A program made the position numbers and the translations under genes. This document shows positions 29,611 through 38,912 of a DNA stretch of 64,000 bases, piece after piece. The stretch lies in assembly GCA_001586195.1 (NCBI GenBank), contig CP014609.1, forward strand, positions 2,082,001 to 2,146,000, given 5' to 3'. The notes below the pieces were generated by a model. The model had not been told where the DNA came from and searched no databases. It worked only from the letters and a program-made list of their open reading frames with translations. Source of the stretch: Solibacillus silvestris (GTDB taxonomy: Bacteria > Bacillota > Bacilli > Bacillales_A > Planococcaceae). The number at the start of each line of letters is the position of its first letter. Positions within the stretch are counted from its first letter, which is position 1.

Positions 29611-29987
29611 TACTGTAGCCTTTCTAATAATTGGATTAATAGCTGAAATTTCGGTTGTAGCAGATTGATCCAATATAACACTGCGGTCATGCGAATCGAC
29701 AACGTAACTAATGTCGCAAAAGCTTCATATTCAAATTGATCTAATAGCTGACAGATTAATTCATTCAGCAAAAAAAGTAATGCCGTGAAGAGCAGTCCCT
29801 TACTGTATGGAACATTATTGAAAATAACTGCAAGTCGCTGCCAAAGCGGAATGAGTTGCTCGCGGACAACAAATTGGAAAAAAATAAAGAAAGCGATGAC
29901 GACAATGATTGAATGCAGCTTGTCCATCGTCTGTTTTAAAAATAAAAACAGAACTAAATAAATGACACTTGCAAATAGCGCAATCAT
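29610..29987 (-). CDS. spoIIIAD: Stage III sporulation protein AD
   Basis: The 125-residue protein is almost wholly membrane-embedded, with about four helices (FASVIYLVLFLFLKQ onward). Length and order match SpoIIIAD (133 in B. subtilis). It starts at ATG 29987, four bases after spoIIIAC, and its stop overlaps the spoIIIAE start. Sequence identity to known AD proteins is not obvious by eye, so the call leans on position. Confidence 0.82.
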   Translation of the reverse strand: MIALFASVIYLVLFLFLKQTMDKLHSIIVVIAFFIFFQFVVREQLIPLWQRLAVIFNNVPYSKGLLFTALLFLLNELICQLLDQFEYEAFATLVTLSIRMTAVLYWINLLQPKFQLLIQLLERLQ

Positions 29988-29991
29988 TTAG

Positions 29992-30198
29992 CTAGACGGC
30001 CGTCAACCATTGGAAAAATACGACAATCTCTTGAAAGAACAAGCGCAAAAATCGAATTAATTCAATCGTCATGTATAAATACGCAATGAAAAACAAGAAA
30101 AACGAAAACTCTTTTTTTCCTAAATGCTCGAAGAATAAATGAAGAAGTGCAATAATCAACCCAATCCCTGCAACACGAAGCACATCTTGTAATTCCAA
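29992..30198 (-). CDS. spoIIIAC: Stage III sporulation protein AC
   Basis: The 68-residue, two-helix membrane protein MELQDVLRVAGIGLIIALLH equals B. subtilis SpoIIIAC in length. The start is TTG 30198 with GGAGGG a few bases upstream. Here it is the first gene of the spoIIIA group. The genes that normally precede it, spoIIIAA (ATPase) and spoIIIAB, are not in the window, and a terminator and an unrelated enzyme gene lie just upstream. Confidence 0.88.
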   Translation of the reverse strand: MELQDVLRVAGIGLIIALLHLFFEHLGKKEFSFFLFFIAYLYMTIELIRFLRLFFQEIVVFFQWLTAV

Positions 30199-30221
30199 TA
30201 AAGCCCTCCTTCCTTAACGAA

Positions 30222-30249
30222 ACTATATGCACTATCCAATCAAATAAGC
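30222..30249 (-). promoter_or_regulatory. Possible sigma-E promoter of the reduced spoIIIA operon
   Basis: On the minus strand CATATAGT (30222-30229) matches the sigma-E -10 CATACAMT at six of eight positions. GCTTATT (30243-30249) lies 13 bases upstream as a weak -35. The known spoIIIA operon is sigma-E controlled. Confidence 0.35.
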
Positions 30250-30250
30250 A

Positions 30251-30296
30251 CAAAAAAACACCGATGAGAAAGTTTTATCCTTTATCATCAGTGTAA
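30251..30296 (-). terminator. Terminator after the nitronate monooxygenase gene
   Basis: ACACTGATGA and TCATCGGTGT pair over about 17 bases and are followed on the minus strand by a run of seven T. It separates this gene from spoIIIAC. Confidence 0.8.
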
Positions 30297-30302
30297 AAAA
30301 TT

Positions 30303-31307
30303 TTATTGTAAGAGAGTTTCGATAATCTCTTTAACAGATGCTTCTTTAGCCAAATAGCTATTTTCCCCCATCCAAAGAGACATATATTCAAGGTTGTTTT
30401 GACGGGCACTTTCTTTTCGGATCGGTTGGGTCAAATAATGCTGAAGCGGATATGGGGCAGTCACCGCTTCTTTTAACTCCTCGGTAAACCTGTTTTTCAG
30501 ACCGCGCGCATATTTGCCGGTAAATGCTTTCGTTAACGTTGTCGCTTGTTGACCGGAATTTAAAATCGCCTCTTTATGAAGTTTTGGTGCCGCACATTCA
30601 GTTGCCGTCAATAACACCGTTCCTATCTGAACATACGAAGCCCCTAATTCAAGCATGTCAAAAACTTGAGACTTTGTCATAATCCCTCCTGCTGCAATGA
30701 CAGGGATCGAAATATTCTCTTTTGCAGCTTTCAACAGGTCCGCTGTTGAATGGAGTGCCATTGGTTCAATAAATGATCCTCTGTGTCCCCCAGCTTCTAT
30801 TCCCTGAACAACGACTGCATTCAACCCCGCTTTTTCAACAGCGACCGCTTCTTCCACCGAAGTTGCTGTGCCAATCAAGTACACGTCTTTTTGTTTAAGT
30901 GCTGATAATGTTTCGTCATCGGGCAAACCAAATGTGAAGGAAACGACCGTCACACCTTCTTCAAGAATCGCCTGTACTTGTTCTTGAAAAACATTAGATG
31001 TTGGAATAAATTCCGGAATTGCAATGTTCAACTCATCACAGATTGGCTGTAATGCTTCACGTGCACGTTGAACTAAATGAAGGTCTGATTTCGTCTGTTC
31101 CGGAACAAACAAATTCACGCTAAAAGGTTTTTCAGTTAATGCTTTCACTTCCTGTATAAATCGCTTTGTTTCCTGACCGTTCAAATACCCTGCGCCAATT
31201 GAACCTAATACACCAGTCTCACAGCATGCCACTACAAATCCAGGGGTTGTAACACCTGCCATTGGTGCCTGTACAATCGGATTTTCAATTGGTAGTTTTT
31301 CCATCAT
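30303..31307 (-). CDS. Nitronate monooxygenase family protein
   Basis: The 334-residue TIM-barrel flavoprotein shows NPIVQAPMAGVTTPGFVVA, VVVQGIEAGGHRGSF (with the His near the substrate in the family) and the FMN phosphate region IPVIAAGGIMTKSQVFDMLELGA (core AAGGIM). It would oxidise alkyl nitronates such as propionate 3-nitronate, or be an uncharacterised relative. It starts at ATG 31307 behind AAAGGAG. It occupies the place where spoIIIAA and spoIIIAB lie in Bacillus, between efp and spoIIIAC, and has its own terminator. Confidence 0.88.
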   Translation of the reverse strand: MMEKLPIENPIVQAPMAGVTTPGFVVACCETGVLGSIGAGYLNGQETKRFIQEVKALTEKPFSVNLFVPEQTKSDLHLVQRAREALQPICDELNIAIPEFIPTSNVFQEQVQAILEEGVTVVSFTFGLPDDETLSALKQKDVYLIGTATSVEEAVAVEKAGLNAVVVQGIEAGGHRGSFIEPMALHSTADLLKAAKENISIPVIAAGGIMTKSQVFDMLELGASYVQIGTVLLTATECAAPKLHKEAILNSGQQATTLTKAFTGKYARGLKNRFTEELKEAVTAPYPLQHYLTQPIRKESARQNNLEYMSLWMGENSYLAKEASVKEIIETLLQ

Positions 31308-31401
31308 CTACTATCCACTCCTTTCTTCGATTATACCCAACGCTCCATTAGACAGGCTATAATTTGAAATATTTTTCATTTAATTTGATTCGATAGCACA
31401 T

Positions 31402-31438
31402 AAAAAAGCAGGGATATTGTATTTCTACAATATCCCCG
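31402..31438 (-). terminator. Terminator after efp
   Basis: GGGATATTGTA and TACAATATCCC pair over a four-base loop, followed by six T on the minus strand. Confidence 0.88.
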
Positions 31439-31463
31439 CCTCATCACTATTGTTTCAAAACGA

Positions 31464-32021
31464 TTAAGCGCGTGAAACGTAAGTGCCTTCAGTTGTGTTA
31501 ATAATTAATTTATCACCTTGGTTAACGAAGAATGGCACGTTTACCATTAAGCCAGTTTCCATTTTAGCTGGTTTTGAACCGCCTGAAGCTGTATCGCCTT
31601 TAATACCCGGCTCTGTTTCAGCAACTTCTAACGTTACTGTATTTGGTAATTCAAGACCTAACATTTCACCTGAATATGTTTGGATATGAACTTCCATGTT
31701 CTCTAATAAGTAGTAAAGTTCGTCTTCGATTTGAGCAGCAGCTAATGTTGTTTGGTCATATGACTCTAAGTCCATGAATACGTGCTCATCACCTTGTGCA
31801 TATAAATATTGCATTTTGCGGTTTTCGATCATTGCTTTTTCTACTTTTTCACCAGCACGGAAAGTTTTTTCTGTTACGTTGCCGTTACGTAGGTTACGTA
31901 ATTTAGAACGTACGAATGCAGCACCTTTACCTGGTTTTACGTGTTGGAATTCTAGTACGCGGAATAAGTTACCGTCAACGATAATTGTTAAACCTGTACG
32001 GAAATCGTTTACTGAGATCAT
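31464..32021 (-). CDS. efp: Translation elongation factor P
   Basis: EF-P relieves ribosomes stalled at polyproline. The 185-residue product has the three beta-barrel domains. Domain I carries the modification loop [19 protein letters not shown] with Lys at the tip, and the C-terminus ends [15 protein letters not shown], a conserved signature. It starts at ATG 32021 behind GGAGGAAAT and follows the peptidase gene by 17 bases, the same yqhT-efp pair as in B. subtilis. Confidence 0.97.
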   Translation of the reverse strand: MISVNDFRTGLTIIVDGNLFRVLEFQHVKPGKGAAFVRSKLRNLRNGNVTEKTFRAGEKVEKAMIENRKMQYLYAQGDEHVFMDLESYDQTTLAAAQIEDELYYLLENMEVHIQTYSGEMLGLELPNTVTLEVAETEPGIKGDTASGGSKPAKMETGLMVNVPFFVNQGDKLIINTTEGTYVSRA

Positions 32022-32038
32022 GAATTATTTCCTCCAAA

Positions 32039-33097
32039 TTATAAAATGATTAATTCTTTAGTCGAATGTGTTAGTACTTCATTACCCGTTTTTGTGATTA
32101 AAATATCGTCCTCAATTCGAACGCCACCAATTCCAGGAATGTAGACGCCCGGTTCAATTGTTACAACCATATTAGGCTCCAGGACCGTATTTGAACGGAA
32201 TGATAACCCAGGTCCTTCATGCACTTCAAGGCCGATACCGTGACCTGTTGAGTGACCAAATGCTTCACCTAAGCCTTTTGATTTTAAATAATCGCGTGCT
32301 ACAGCATCCGCTTCAATCCCTGTCATGCCCGGACCAACTTTTTCAAGCGCAAGAAGCTGAGACTCGAGCACAGCATTGTACATTTCTACCAACTTCTCTG
32401 AAGGTTGGCCTACAGCGATTGTACGTGTAATGTCCGAAATGTAACCATTATAGTAAGCACCAAAATCAAGTGTTACAAAATCGCCCGTTTCAATAATTTT
32501 GTTTGTCGCAACACCGTGCGGCAATGCCGAACGCAATCCGCTTGCAACAATAATATCAAAAGAAGAACTTGTAGCACCTTGTTTACGCATGAAAAATTCT
32601 AATTCATTCGATACGTCAAGCTCTGTAATGCCAGGCTTGATGAAATTTAAAATATGTGTAAATGCATTGTCTGCAATTTCACATGCAACCTTAATAATAT
32701 TAATCTCTTCTTCAGTCTTAATCAAGCGAATTTTTTCAATTAAACCGGAAACTGGCACGAAATCAACATTCACTGCCGAATTATATACTTCATATGTACC
32801 ATATTGCATGGCATCTTTTTCAAATGCCAATGATTTTACACCCATTGCCGCCACTTGTTTTGCCACTTCATCATGGATCGGACCGCTATGCTGAACGACA
32901 CGGAATTCCTTTACTTGCTCTGAAGCTTGTTCTGTATAGCGGAAATCTGTAATAAAAACGGCATCCTGCTGGGAAACAACTGCAACACCTGATGTACCAG
33001 TGAAGCCTGTCATATAACGGCGGTTGTATTCATTTGTAATGAGTATTGCTTCGACATTGTTCTCGATTAGTGCTTGACGTAGTTTAGTAAGTTTCAT
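32039..33097 (-). CDS. M24 aminopeptidase (Xaa-Pro peptidase-like, YqhT)
   Basis: The 352-residue product has a creatinase-like N-terminal domain (about 1-125) and the pita-bread M24 domain. Metal ligands are visible as LDFGAYYNGYISDITRT (two Asp), GHSTGHGIGLEVHEGP (His) and the late VTIEPGVY and GGVRIEDD (two Glu). It would remove an N-terminal residue before proline. It starts at ATG 33097 and is paired with efp. The 255-base gap upstream, where aroQ lies in B. subtilis, has no coding frame. Confidence 0.93.
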   Translation of the reverse strand: MKLTKLRQALIENNVEAILITNEYNRRYMTGFTGTSGVAVVSQQDAVFITDFRYTEQASEQVKEFRVVQHSGPIHDEVAKQVAAMGVKSLAFEKDAMQYGTYEVYNSAVNVDFVPVSGLIEKIRLIKTEEEINIIKVACEIADNAFTHILNFIKPGITELDVSNELEFFMRKQGATSSSFDIIVASGLRSALPHGVATNKIIETGDFVTLDFGAYYNGYISDITRTIAVGQPSEKLVEMYNAVLESQLLALEKVGPGMTGIEADAVARDYLKSKGLGEAFGHSTGHGIGLEVHEGPGLSFRSNTVLEPNMVVTIEPGVYIPGIGGVRIEDDILITKTGNEVLTHSTKELIIL

Positions 33098-33352
33098 CTG
33101 TTCTTATTCCCCTTTTTATTGTAGTAAAAACTTGCAGATGGCCATTTAATTGGCGAATGTGCAAATTTGTCCTGCTTTCAATCACAGAAACTTTGGCGTT
33201 ACGCGATGCAATACTCCTATGTCTTAAAACCCTTTAAATTACACTTTACAAGGTGTTAAAAGGGACCTTTAATACAAGCTGCTTCATTGTGAACGCTTCT
33301 TTTTATACTGTCCCTATTTTATCACAGACTTTTCAGACATCAATACTTTCGA

Positions 33353-33760
33353 CTAACGAAATAATGTCTTTGTACGGTACCTGGCCGTTTCAACAATCAA
33401 GCGCATCGCTATTAAAATTACAATAAAAAATGGGATGGAGAATTTTTTGATTGATGACAATTCAATAGGTAGATTTAAGATTTTTAATTCGAGTAATGAT
33501 GCCATGACAATTCCCAAAATAAGTGAAAGTAAAAAAGGAGGCACCATAACGAGAAGCTGCGTTACGACCAATAATAAAAAAGCAACAATCGCTATCATTA
33601 AAAATAAAATAACCCATCGCTCGAATGCCGTCCATTCGAACCATTCCAATTTTTTTAGAAATGATACCGGATGCCATTTAATAAAATTAAATAAGTGCAA
33701 GCCTTTTAAGCTTAGTGTCACAATAAATGATGTAAATAATGAAGTGACAAACAGATGCAT
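33353..33760 (-). CDS. yqhR: YqhR-like membrane protein
   Basis: The 135-residue-class protein (134 codons plus stop in this call) has about four membrane helices and starts MHLFVTSLFTSFIVTLSLKG at ATG 33760. AAAGGAG lies eight bases upstream, so I reject an earlier in-frame start at 33835. Position next to divergent yqhQ matches yqhR of B. subtilis, and WHPVSFLKKLEWFEWTAFERW fits that family. Function unknown. Confidence 0.75.
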   Translation of the reverse strand: MHLFVTSLFTSFIVTLSLKGLHLFNFIKWHPVSFLKKLEWFEWTAFERWVILFLMIAIVAFLLLVVTQLLVMVPPFLLSLILGIVMASLLELKILNLPIELSSIKKFSIPFFIVILIAMRLIVETARYRTKTLFR

Positions 33761-33938
33761 GACAAAAACTCCTTTTTTTGACTCAGTATGACCGATTGTA
33801 AAAAAACTATTCGAATGAATAGTGCTTTTCTCCAAAATTTAGTACAATATGAGGGTATAACAAAGACAAGAGATGGATAGACTCCATTCTCCCGCCTTAA
33901 AATAGATTGAAATTTTATAAGAGAGTGGTGTCGAGCAA

Positions 33939-34877
33939 GTGAGTAATAATGCGCCAGTATATGGTGGGCAAGCGCTTTTAGAAGGTGTTATGTTCACTGG
34001 TCAAGATCATATGGTAACGGCAATACGTCGAAATGACGATTCCATCGATTATTTCCATGTAAAAAAAGAGAAAAAGCCAATTTTTCAAAAGCTAAAAAAA
34101 ATTCCTTTCGTTCGTGGGGTTGTCGCACTAATCGAATCGGCAGGCTTTGGGTCGCGCCATTTGCAATTTGCTTCTGACCGCTATGATGTTACACCAGGCG
34201 AAGAAGAGGAAAACAGTGGTGAAGAGCCATCGAAGTTAATGATGATATTAGGTGTAGCCGTTATTGGTGTACTCTCATTTCTATTCGGTAAGTTTGTCTT
34301 TACATTAGTGCCGATGTTTCTGGCAGAATTTTTAAAACCTTGGTTCCCAGGAAAAACCGTTCAAATTTTTATTGAAACCGGCTTTAAATTAATTTTGCTT
34401 CTTGGCTATTTGCAGATTATTTCGATGACGCCGTTGATTAAGCGGGTATTCCAATATCACGGAGCTGAACATAAAGTAATTAATTGCTATGAAGCAGGCC
34501 TTGACTTAACGGTAGAAAATGTTCAAAAACAATCACGACTTCATTATCGTTGCGGTTCAAGCTTTATTTTATTTACCGTAATTGTAGGTATGTTTACATA
34601 TTTCTTCGTACCTGTTGATCCACTTTGGGTTCGTCTTGTAAGCCGTATTTTACTAATCCCGGTTGTAATCGGTATTTCTTTTGAAGTATTACAAGCGACA
34701 AATGCCGTTCGTGAAATTCCGGTTTTACGTTACCTAGGCTATCCTGGATTATGGCTGCAACTGTTAACAACAAAAGAACCGAAAGACGAGATGGTGGAAG
34801 TAGCGATCGCGTCTTTCAAAAAACTGCATGAAGTCGAGAAAAACCCGGCTATTGCACAAACATTAGTACATGATTAA
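33939..34877 (+). CDS. yqhQ: DUF1385 membrane protein YqhQ
   Basis: The 312-residue product has the DUF1385 hallmarks: YGGQALLEGVMFTG near the N-terminus, YHGAEHKVINCYEAG, and SRLHYRCGSSFILF. It has about four membrane helices between residues 95 and 245. A metal-related role has been suggested for such HGAEHK proteins, but the function is unknown. The start is GTG 33939. It is the first plus-strand gene after the long minus block and ends at a strong terminator. Confidence 0.92.
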   Translation: MSNNAPVYGGQALLEGVMFTGQDHMVTAIRRNDDSIDYFHVKKEKKPIFQKLKKIPFVRGVVALIESAGFGSRHLQFASDRYDVTPGEEEENSGEEPSKLMMILGVAVIGVLSFLFGKFVFTLVPMFLAEFLKPWFPGKTVQIFIETGFKLILLLGYLQIISMTPLIKRVFQYHGAEHKVINCYEAGLDLTVENVQKQSRLHYRCGSSFILFTVIVGMFTYFFVPVDPLWVRLVSRILLIPVVIGISFEVLQATNAVREIPVLRYLGYPGLWLQLLTTKEPKDEMVEVAIASFKKLHEVEKNPAIAQTLVHD

Positions 34878-34885
34878 TTAAAGAT

Positions 34886-34937
34886 TCAGGGAGTTATGTA
34901 AAAGGGAAATTACTTTTACGATAACTCCCTTTTTTGA
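34886..34937 (+). terminator. Terminator after yqhQ
   Basis: GGGAGTTAT and ATAACTCCC enclose GTAAAAG and CTTTTAC, giving a stem of about 16 pairs with an eight-base loop, then six T. Confidence 0.92.
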
Positions 34938-34973
34938 CGCCTACCATATATTTAGAGTCTCGAAATATTTTCA

Positions 34974-35002
34974 TTGAGTTCCGTTAGACGAAATGGCATA
35001 AT
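34974..35002 (+). promoter_or_regulatory. Sigma-A promoter of the ABC exporter pair
   Basis: TTGAGT (34974-34979) and CATAAT (34997-35002) are 17 bases apart and lie 40 bases before the first exporter gene. I saw no bmrB-type leader peptide with an attenuator. Confidence 0.55.
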
Positions 35003-35042
35003 AGAGTTAAAATTCAGTGAATTCATTAAAAGGAGTTAACAA

Positions 35043-36761
35043 ATGAAAACGATTTTTCAATTTATGAGGCGCTATAAATGGCCAGCAGCAATCGCCTTTT
35101 TTCTCATGCTATTGGAACTTGCGAGCGATCTGATCCAGCCGCTGTTCATGGCGAGAATGATTAATGAAGGCCTTCTTGAAGAAAATTTACATAATGTCGC
35201 ATTTTGGGGTGGCTGTTTATTTGCTTTAGCCCTATTCTCTTTCATAAGCGGAGTACTCAACTCCTTCTTCTCCGCGCATGTCGCCCATAGTTTCGGTTTC
35301 GATCTACGGAAAGCATTGTACAGTAAAATACAATCACTAACGATGGCGACCTACTTGACTTTCCCAACTTCCGGACTTATTACACGTCTGACAAGCGATG
35401 TTACACAAACGATGAACATTGTCTTTATGATGCTGCGGATTGCAATGAAAGCACCGTTAATGACGGTTGGTTCGCTTATTATGGCGTTTCTCATTAATGC
35501 GAAGCTTGCGCTCATTTTATGTGTCAGCTTTCCGTTTTTGCTGATCTTCCTCGTATGGATGGTATCAGTCGGAATCAAGCTGTTCGCACAAGTTCAACAG
35601 AGACTTGATTTTGTGAATCGTCAGCTTCAGGAAGGACTGCAGGCTGTCCGATTGATTAAAGCGTATATGCGTGGTCAATATGAAGAAAGCCGCTTTTTAA
35701 GCGTTGCAGAAAACTTGAAATTTGATACGATCAAAGCGACACGTGTCATGGAAATTGCATTGCCTGTGCTTCAGTTTGTTATGAATATTAGTCTGCTCAT
35801 TGTTATTTGGGTTGGTGCAGATGCGATCCGGGACAATGAGATTCTTGCCGGTGACTTGGCCGCTATTATTAACTATGCATTCCGTATGACGGCATCGTTT
35901 TCTATATTTTCATTTATTATTATTGCCTATGCCCGCGCCAAAGCGTCTGCTGAGCGTATCGAAGAGATTTTAAATGTCGAGGAAGGCATAGAGGAAGTAC
36001 AAAAAAATGAAGCCCCTCTTCTTGAAGACTTTTCGATTCATTTTGACAATGTCTCATTCCGTTATCCAACAACGGAGCAGTATACGCTTCAAAACCTGTC
36101 ATTTTCAATTGGCAGCGGCGAAAAAATTGCCATAATGGGGGCTACCGGTTCAGGAAAATCGACTATTTTACAATTGGTCGAGCATTTTTACGAACCGAAC
36201 AGTGGAGACATTTATATTAACGATCAAAATATAAAGGATATCCCATTGCAGCAGTTGCGTCGTTCGATTTCCTATGTCCCGCAGCAATCCCTCCTGTTTT
36301 CGGGTACGATTGTGGACAATTTACGCTGGGGACAAAATGATGCAACTATCGAGCAAATTATTGACGCGACAAAAAAAGCGCAAATCCATCACTCTATCAA
36401 AAGCTTTGACGAACAGTATGAGACGATGATTGGACAGCGCGGTATCAACTTATCCGGTGGGCAGAAACAGCGACTTGCAATTGCCCGTGCCCTGTTAAAA
36501 CCGGCATCGTTACTTATTTTAGATGACAGTACTTCAGCTCTGGATGTTGCGACAGAGCAGAAACTATGGGAGGCGCTTGATCAGGAGGCCATCACCATGC
36601 TCGTTGTAACTCAAAAAATACAGACTGCACAAACGGCTGACCGCATACTGCTCATTGACGAAGGCCAACTGCACGGATTTGGCACACATGAACAATTAAT
36701 GGCAACGAACGAATTGTATGCGAAAATTGTTGCTTCACAGCAGGAGGTGCTTGCCGAATGA
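35043..36761 (+). CDS. ABC exporter half, BmrC/YheI-like
   Basis: The 572-residue half-transporter has six membrane helices (about 15-300) and a nucleotide-binding domain. Motifs are Walker A GATGSGKST, signature NLSGGQKQR, and Walker B LLILDDSTSALD. The residue after the Walker B Asp is Asp instead of the catalytic Glu, as in BmrC of B. subtilis. This marks the degenerate site of a heterodimer. ATG 35043 follows AAAAGGAG. It overlaps the next gene by four bases. Likely drug or peptide efflux. Confidence 0.9.
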   Translation: MKTIFQFMRRYKWPAAIAFFLMLLELASDLIQPLFMARMINEGLLEENLHNVAFWGGCLFALALFSFISGVLNSFFSAHVAHSFGFDLRKALYSKIQSLTMATYLTFPTSGLITRLTSDVTQTMNIVFMMLRIAMKAPLMTVGSLIMAFLINAKLALILCVSFPFLLIFLVWMVSVGIKLFAQVQQRLDFVNRQLQEGLQAVRLIKAYMRGQYEESRFLSVAENLKFDTIKATRVMEIALPVLQFVMNISLLIVIWVGADAIRDNEILAGDLAAIINYAFRMTASFSIFSFIIIAYARAKASAERIEEILNVEEGIEEVQKNEAPLLEDFSIHFDNVSFRYPTTEQYTLQNLSFSIGSGEKIAIMGATGSGKSTILQLVEHFYEPNSGDIYINDQNIKDIPLQQLRRSISYVPQQSLLFSGTIVDNLRWGQNDATIEQIIDATKKAQIHHSIKSFDEQYETMIGQRGINLSGGQKQRLAIARALLKPASLLILDDSTSALDVATEQKLWEALDQEAITMLVVTQKIQTAQTADRILLIDEGQLHGFGTHEQLMATNELYAKIVASQQEVLAE

Positions 36762-38554
36762 AGTTTTTCAACTATGAACCCATCATCACAAAAGAACAAA
36801 TTAAAAACACAAGCGGTAAGAAGAAAAAAGGTGAACGCGCTCAAAACTGGACGTATACATTGAAACGTATTTTCGATTTTGTAGCCGAACAGAAAATGCT
36901 CCTGTTTATCGTTTTACTGCTTGTCGTATTAAGCTCAGCTTTTGCTTTAGTCGGACCGTTCATCATTGGACGGCTCATCGACCAGTTTATTGATGGCAGT
37001 TCGCTAAGCCAGCTTTCATACTGGCTATACGGGCTGGCGGTCATTTATTTACTTTACAGTTTCGCAAGCTATTTCCAAAACTATTGGATGGTCAGCATCG
37101 CCCAACAAACTGTATTCCGAATTCGTACACAGCTTTACGGACACTTTTTCAAGCTCCCTCTCCGCTTTTTCGATAAACGAAAGCATGGGGAATTAATGAG
37201 CCGCGCGACAAATGATATCGAAACAATCAGCTCAACGTTAAATAGCGCCTTTATCCAAGTTGTATCAAGTATTTTGACATTAACAGGTACGGTTGCCGTC
37301 ATGCTTTGGCTAAGTCCATTATTGACACTTATCACAATGCTTATCGTACCGCTTATGTTTTACGGGATGCGCTGGATAACAAAACGCACAAGCTTGCTAT
37401 TTAAACAGCAGCAGGCAGCGATTGGGGAAATGAACGGATTAATTGAAGAATCCATTACCGGTCAGCATGTCGTTAAAGCCTTTTCACAGGAAACGGAAAT
37501 GCTGCGTCAATTTGATGAGAAAAATACACGCATTCGCACGGTCGGATTCTGGGCATTAACGTATTCCGGGTTTATCCCGAAAGTCATGAACACGCTGAAC
37601 AGTTTAAGCTTTGCGATTGTTGCGTTGGCCGGTGGTTTATTTGCCTATTACGGCCATATTTCAATCGGGACTATTATTATTTTCACGGAGTATGCAAGAC
37701 AGTTTACGCGCCCCTTAAATGATTTGGCCAACCAGTTCAACACCGTCCTTTCGGCATTGGCAGGGGCTGAACGTGTTTTTTTGATCCTGGATGAAAAAGA
37801 AGATGAAATTGACGGGGAAAATATGGAACTTCTCGGGAATGTGCGTTTTCAAAACGTTTCTTTCCAATATGATGCACAAGCTTCCTCCCCTACTCTGTCA
37901 AATGTGTCCTTTGAAGTGAAATCCGGGCAGTCAGTTGCATTAATCGGTCAAACCGGTGCCGGGAAAACAACGATTATGCAGCTATTGACCGGACTTTATG
38001 AGAAAACGGACGGGAAGATTGTATTTGATGATATGGAAATAGAAGAAATTTCAAAAGCGAGTTTGCGCAGTCAAATGGCATTTGTCTTGCAGGATCCGTT
38101 CCTTTTTGAAATGTCGATCAAAGATAATATCCGCTACGGGAAGCTCGATGCAACAGATGAAGAAATATATGAAGCTGCTAAAAAAGCGAATGCCCATACA
38201 TTTATCGATAAGCTGCCGGAAAAATACGACACGATTTTAAGTGCAGACGGCAGCCAGATTTCTCAAGGACAAAAACAGCTGTTATCGATCGCCCGTGCAT
38301 TTGTAGCCGATCCGAAAATTTTATTATTGGATGAAGCGACAAGTAGTATTGATACCGTGACGGAGCTCCATATTCAGGAAGCACTTGAAAAACTGATGGA
38401 AGACCGTACGAGTTTTATCATCGCCCACCGCCTGAATACAATTCGCAAAGTCGACTATGTTATCGTCTTAAATCAAGGGAAAATCATCGAACAAGGAAAT
38501 CGCCAAGAATTAATTGAAAACCAGGGCGTGTTCGGACAAATGCTTAACGTGTAA
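36758..38554 (+). CDS. ABC exporter half, BmrD/YheH-like
   Basis: The 598-residue partner has an extra basic N-terminal stretch (about 1-40, KKKKGERAQNW), six membrane helices (about 50-330) and a nucleotide-binding domain. Walker A is GQTGAGKTT, the signature is the atypical ISQGQKQ, and Walker B LLLDEATSSID keeps the catalytic Glu. The consensus ATP site therefore joins this Glu with the LSGGQ of the partner. Co-translated with the upstream gene. It ends before repeat copy 3. Confidence 0.9.
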   Translation: MKFFNYEPIITKEQIKNTSGKKKKGERAQNWTYTLKRIFDFVAEQKMLLFIVLLLVVLSSAFALVGPFIIGRLIDQFIDGSSLSQLSYWLYGLAVIYLLYSFASYFQNYWMVSIAQQTVFRIRTQLYGHFFKLPLRFFDKRKHGELMSRATNDIETISSTLNSAFIQVVSSILTLTGTVAVMLWLSPLLTLITMLIVPLMFYGMRWITKRTSLLFKQQQAAIGEMNGLIEESITGQHVVKAFSQETEMLRQFDEKNTRIRTVGFWALTYSGFIPKVMNTLNSLSFAIVALAGGLFAYYGHISIGTIIIFTEYARQFTRPLNDLANQFNTVLSALAGAERVFLILDEKEDEIDGENMELLGNVRFQNVSFQYDAQASSPTLSNVSFEVKSGQSVALIGQTGAGKTTIMQLLTGLYEKTDGKIVFDDMEIEEISKASLRSQMAFVLQDPFLFEMSIKDNIRYGKLDATDEEIYEAAKKANAHTFIDKLPEKYDTILSADGSQISQGQKQLLSIARAFVADPKILLLDEATSSIDTVTELHIQEALEKLMEDRTSFIIAHRLNTIRKVDYVIVLNQGKIIEQGNRQELIENQGVFGQMLNV

Positions 38555-38630
38555 TATTAAATTTTGATACCGAAGTAGAGTTTTGATTTGATAAAGAAAA
38601 ATTATTTGTAAGAAACGGACATTTAAGAAA

Positions 38631-38821
38631 ATTGATTGGAATGGAGGGCGAGTGTAGCTTACGGCTACGCCTTTCGCTACAAGCAAAGCTTCCTGCGGGA
38701 ACAGCACGACGCCTGAGACTAGGAACAAAAGCTAAAAACGCCACGTCCTGTGGCAACGCTTTTGTGACCAACATCCTGTTGGCCTCATGCCCGCGGAAAG
38801 CGTCCCGGAATGGAAATCAAT
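38631..38821 (-). repeat. Dispersed intergenic repeat, copy 3 (long form, reversed)
   Basis: This copy runs opposite to copies 1 and 2: it starts ATTGATTGGAATGGAGGGCG and ends CGGAATGGAAATCAAT. Its middle has the same GTTGGT/ACCAACA hairpin, the ACAAAAGC block and the GTGGC/GCCAC stem as copy 2. It fills about half of the 358-base gap after the exporter; the rest is a terminator and A/T-rich DNA. Confidence 0.85.
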
Positions 38822-38834
38822 TTTTATGCACAGC

Positions 38835-38871
38835 AAAATGCCAATTTTCTTTGAGAGAAAATTGGCATTTT
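38835..38871. terminator. Bidirectional terminator between exporter and CPBP genes
   Basis: AAAATGCCAATTTTCT and a near-perfect complement AGAAAATTGGCATTTT flank a short loop between convergent genes. Confidence 0.85.
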
Positions 38872-38912
38872 GAGGTTATATCTCAGCCTAATCTTGTATT
38901 GTCCATGATTAG

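Noticed and set aside
30303-31307. Divergent spoIIIAA
   Set aside because: The protein is a flavin TIM barrel of the nitronate monooxygenase family with no P-loop.
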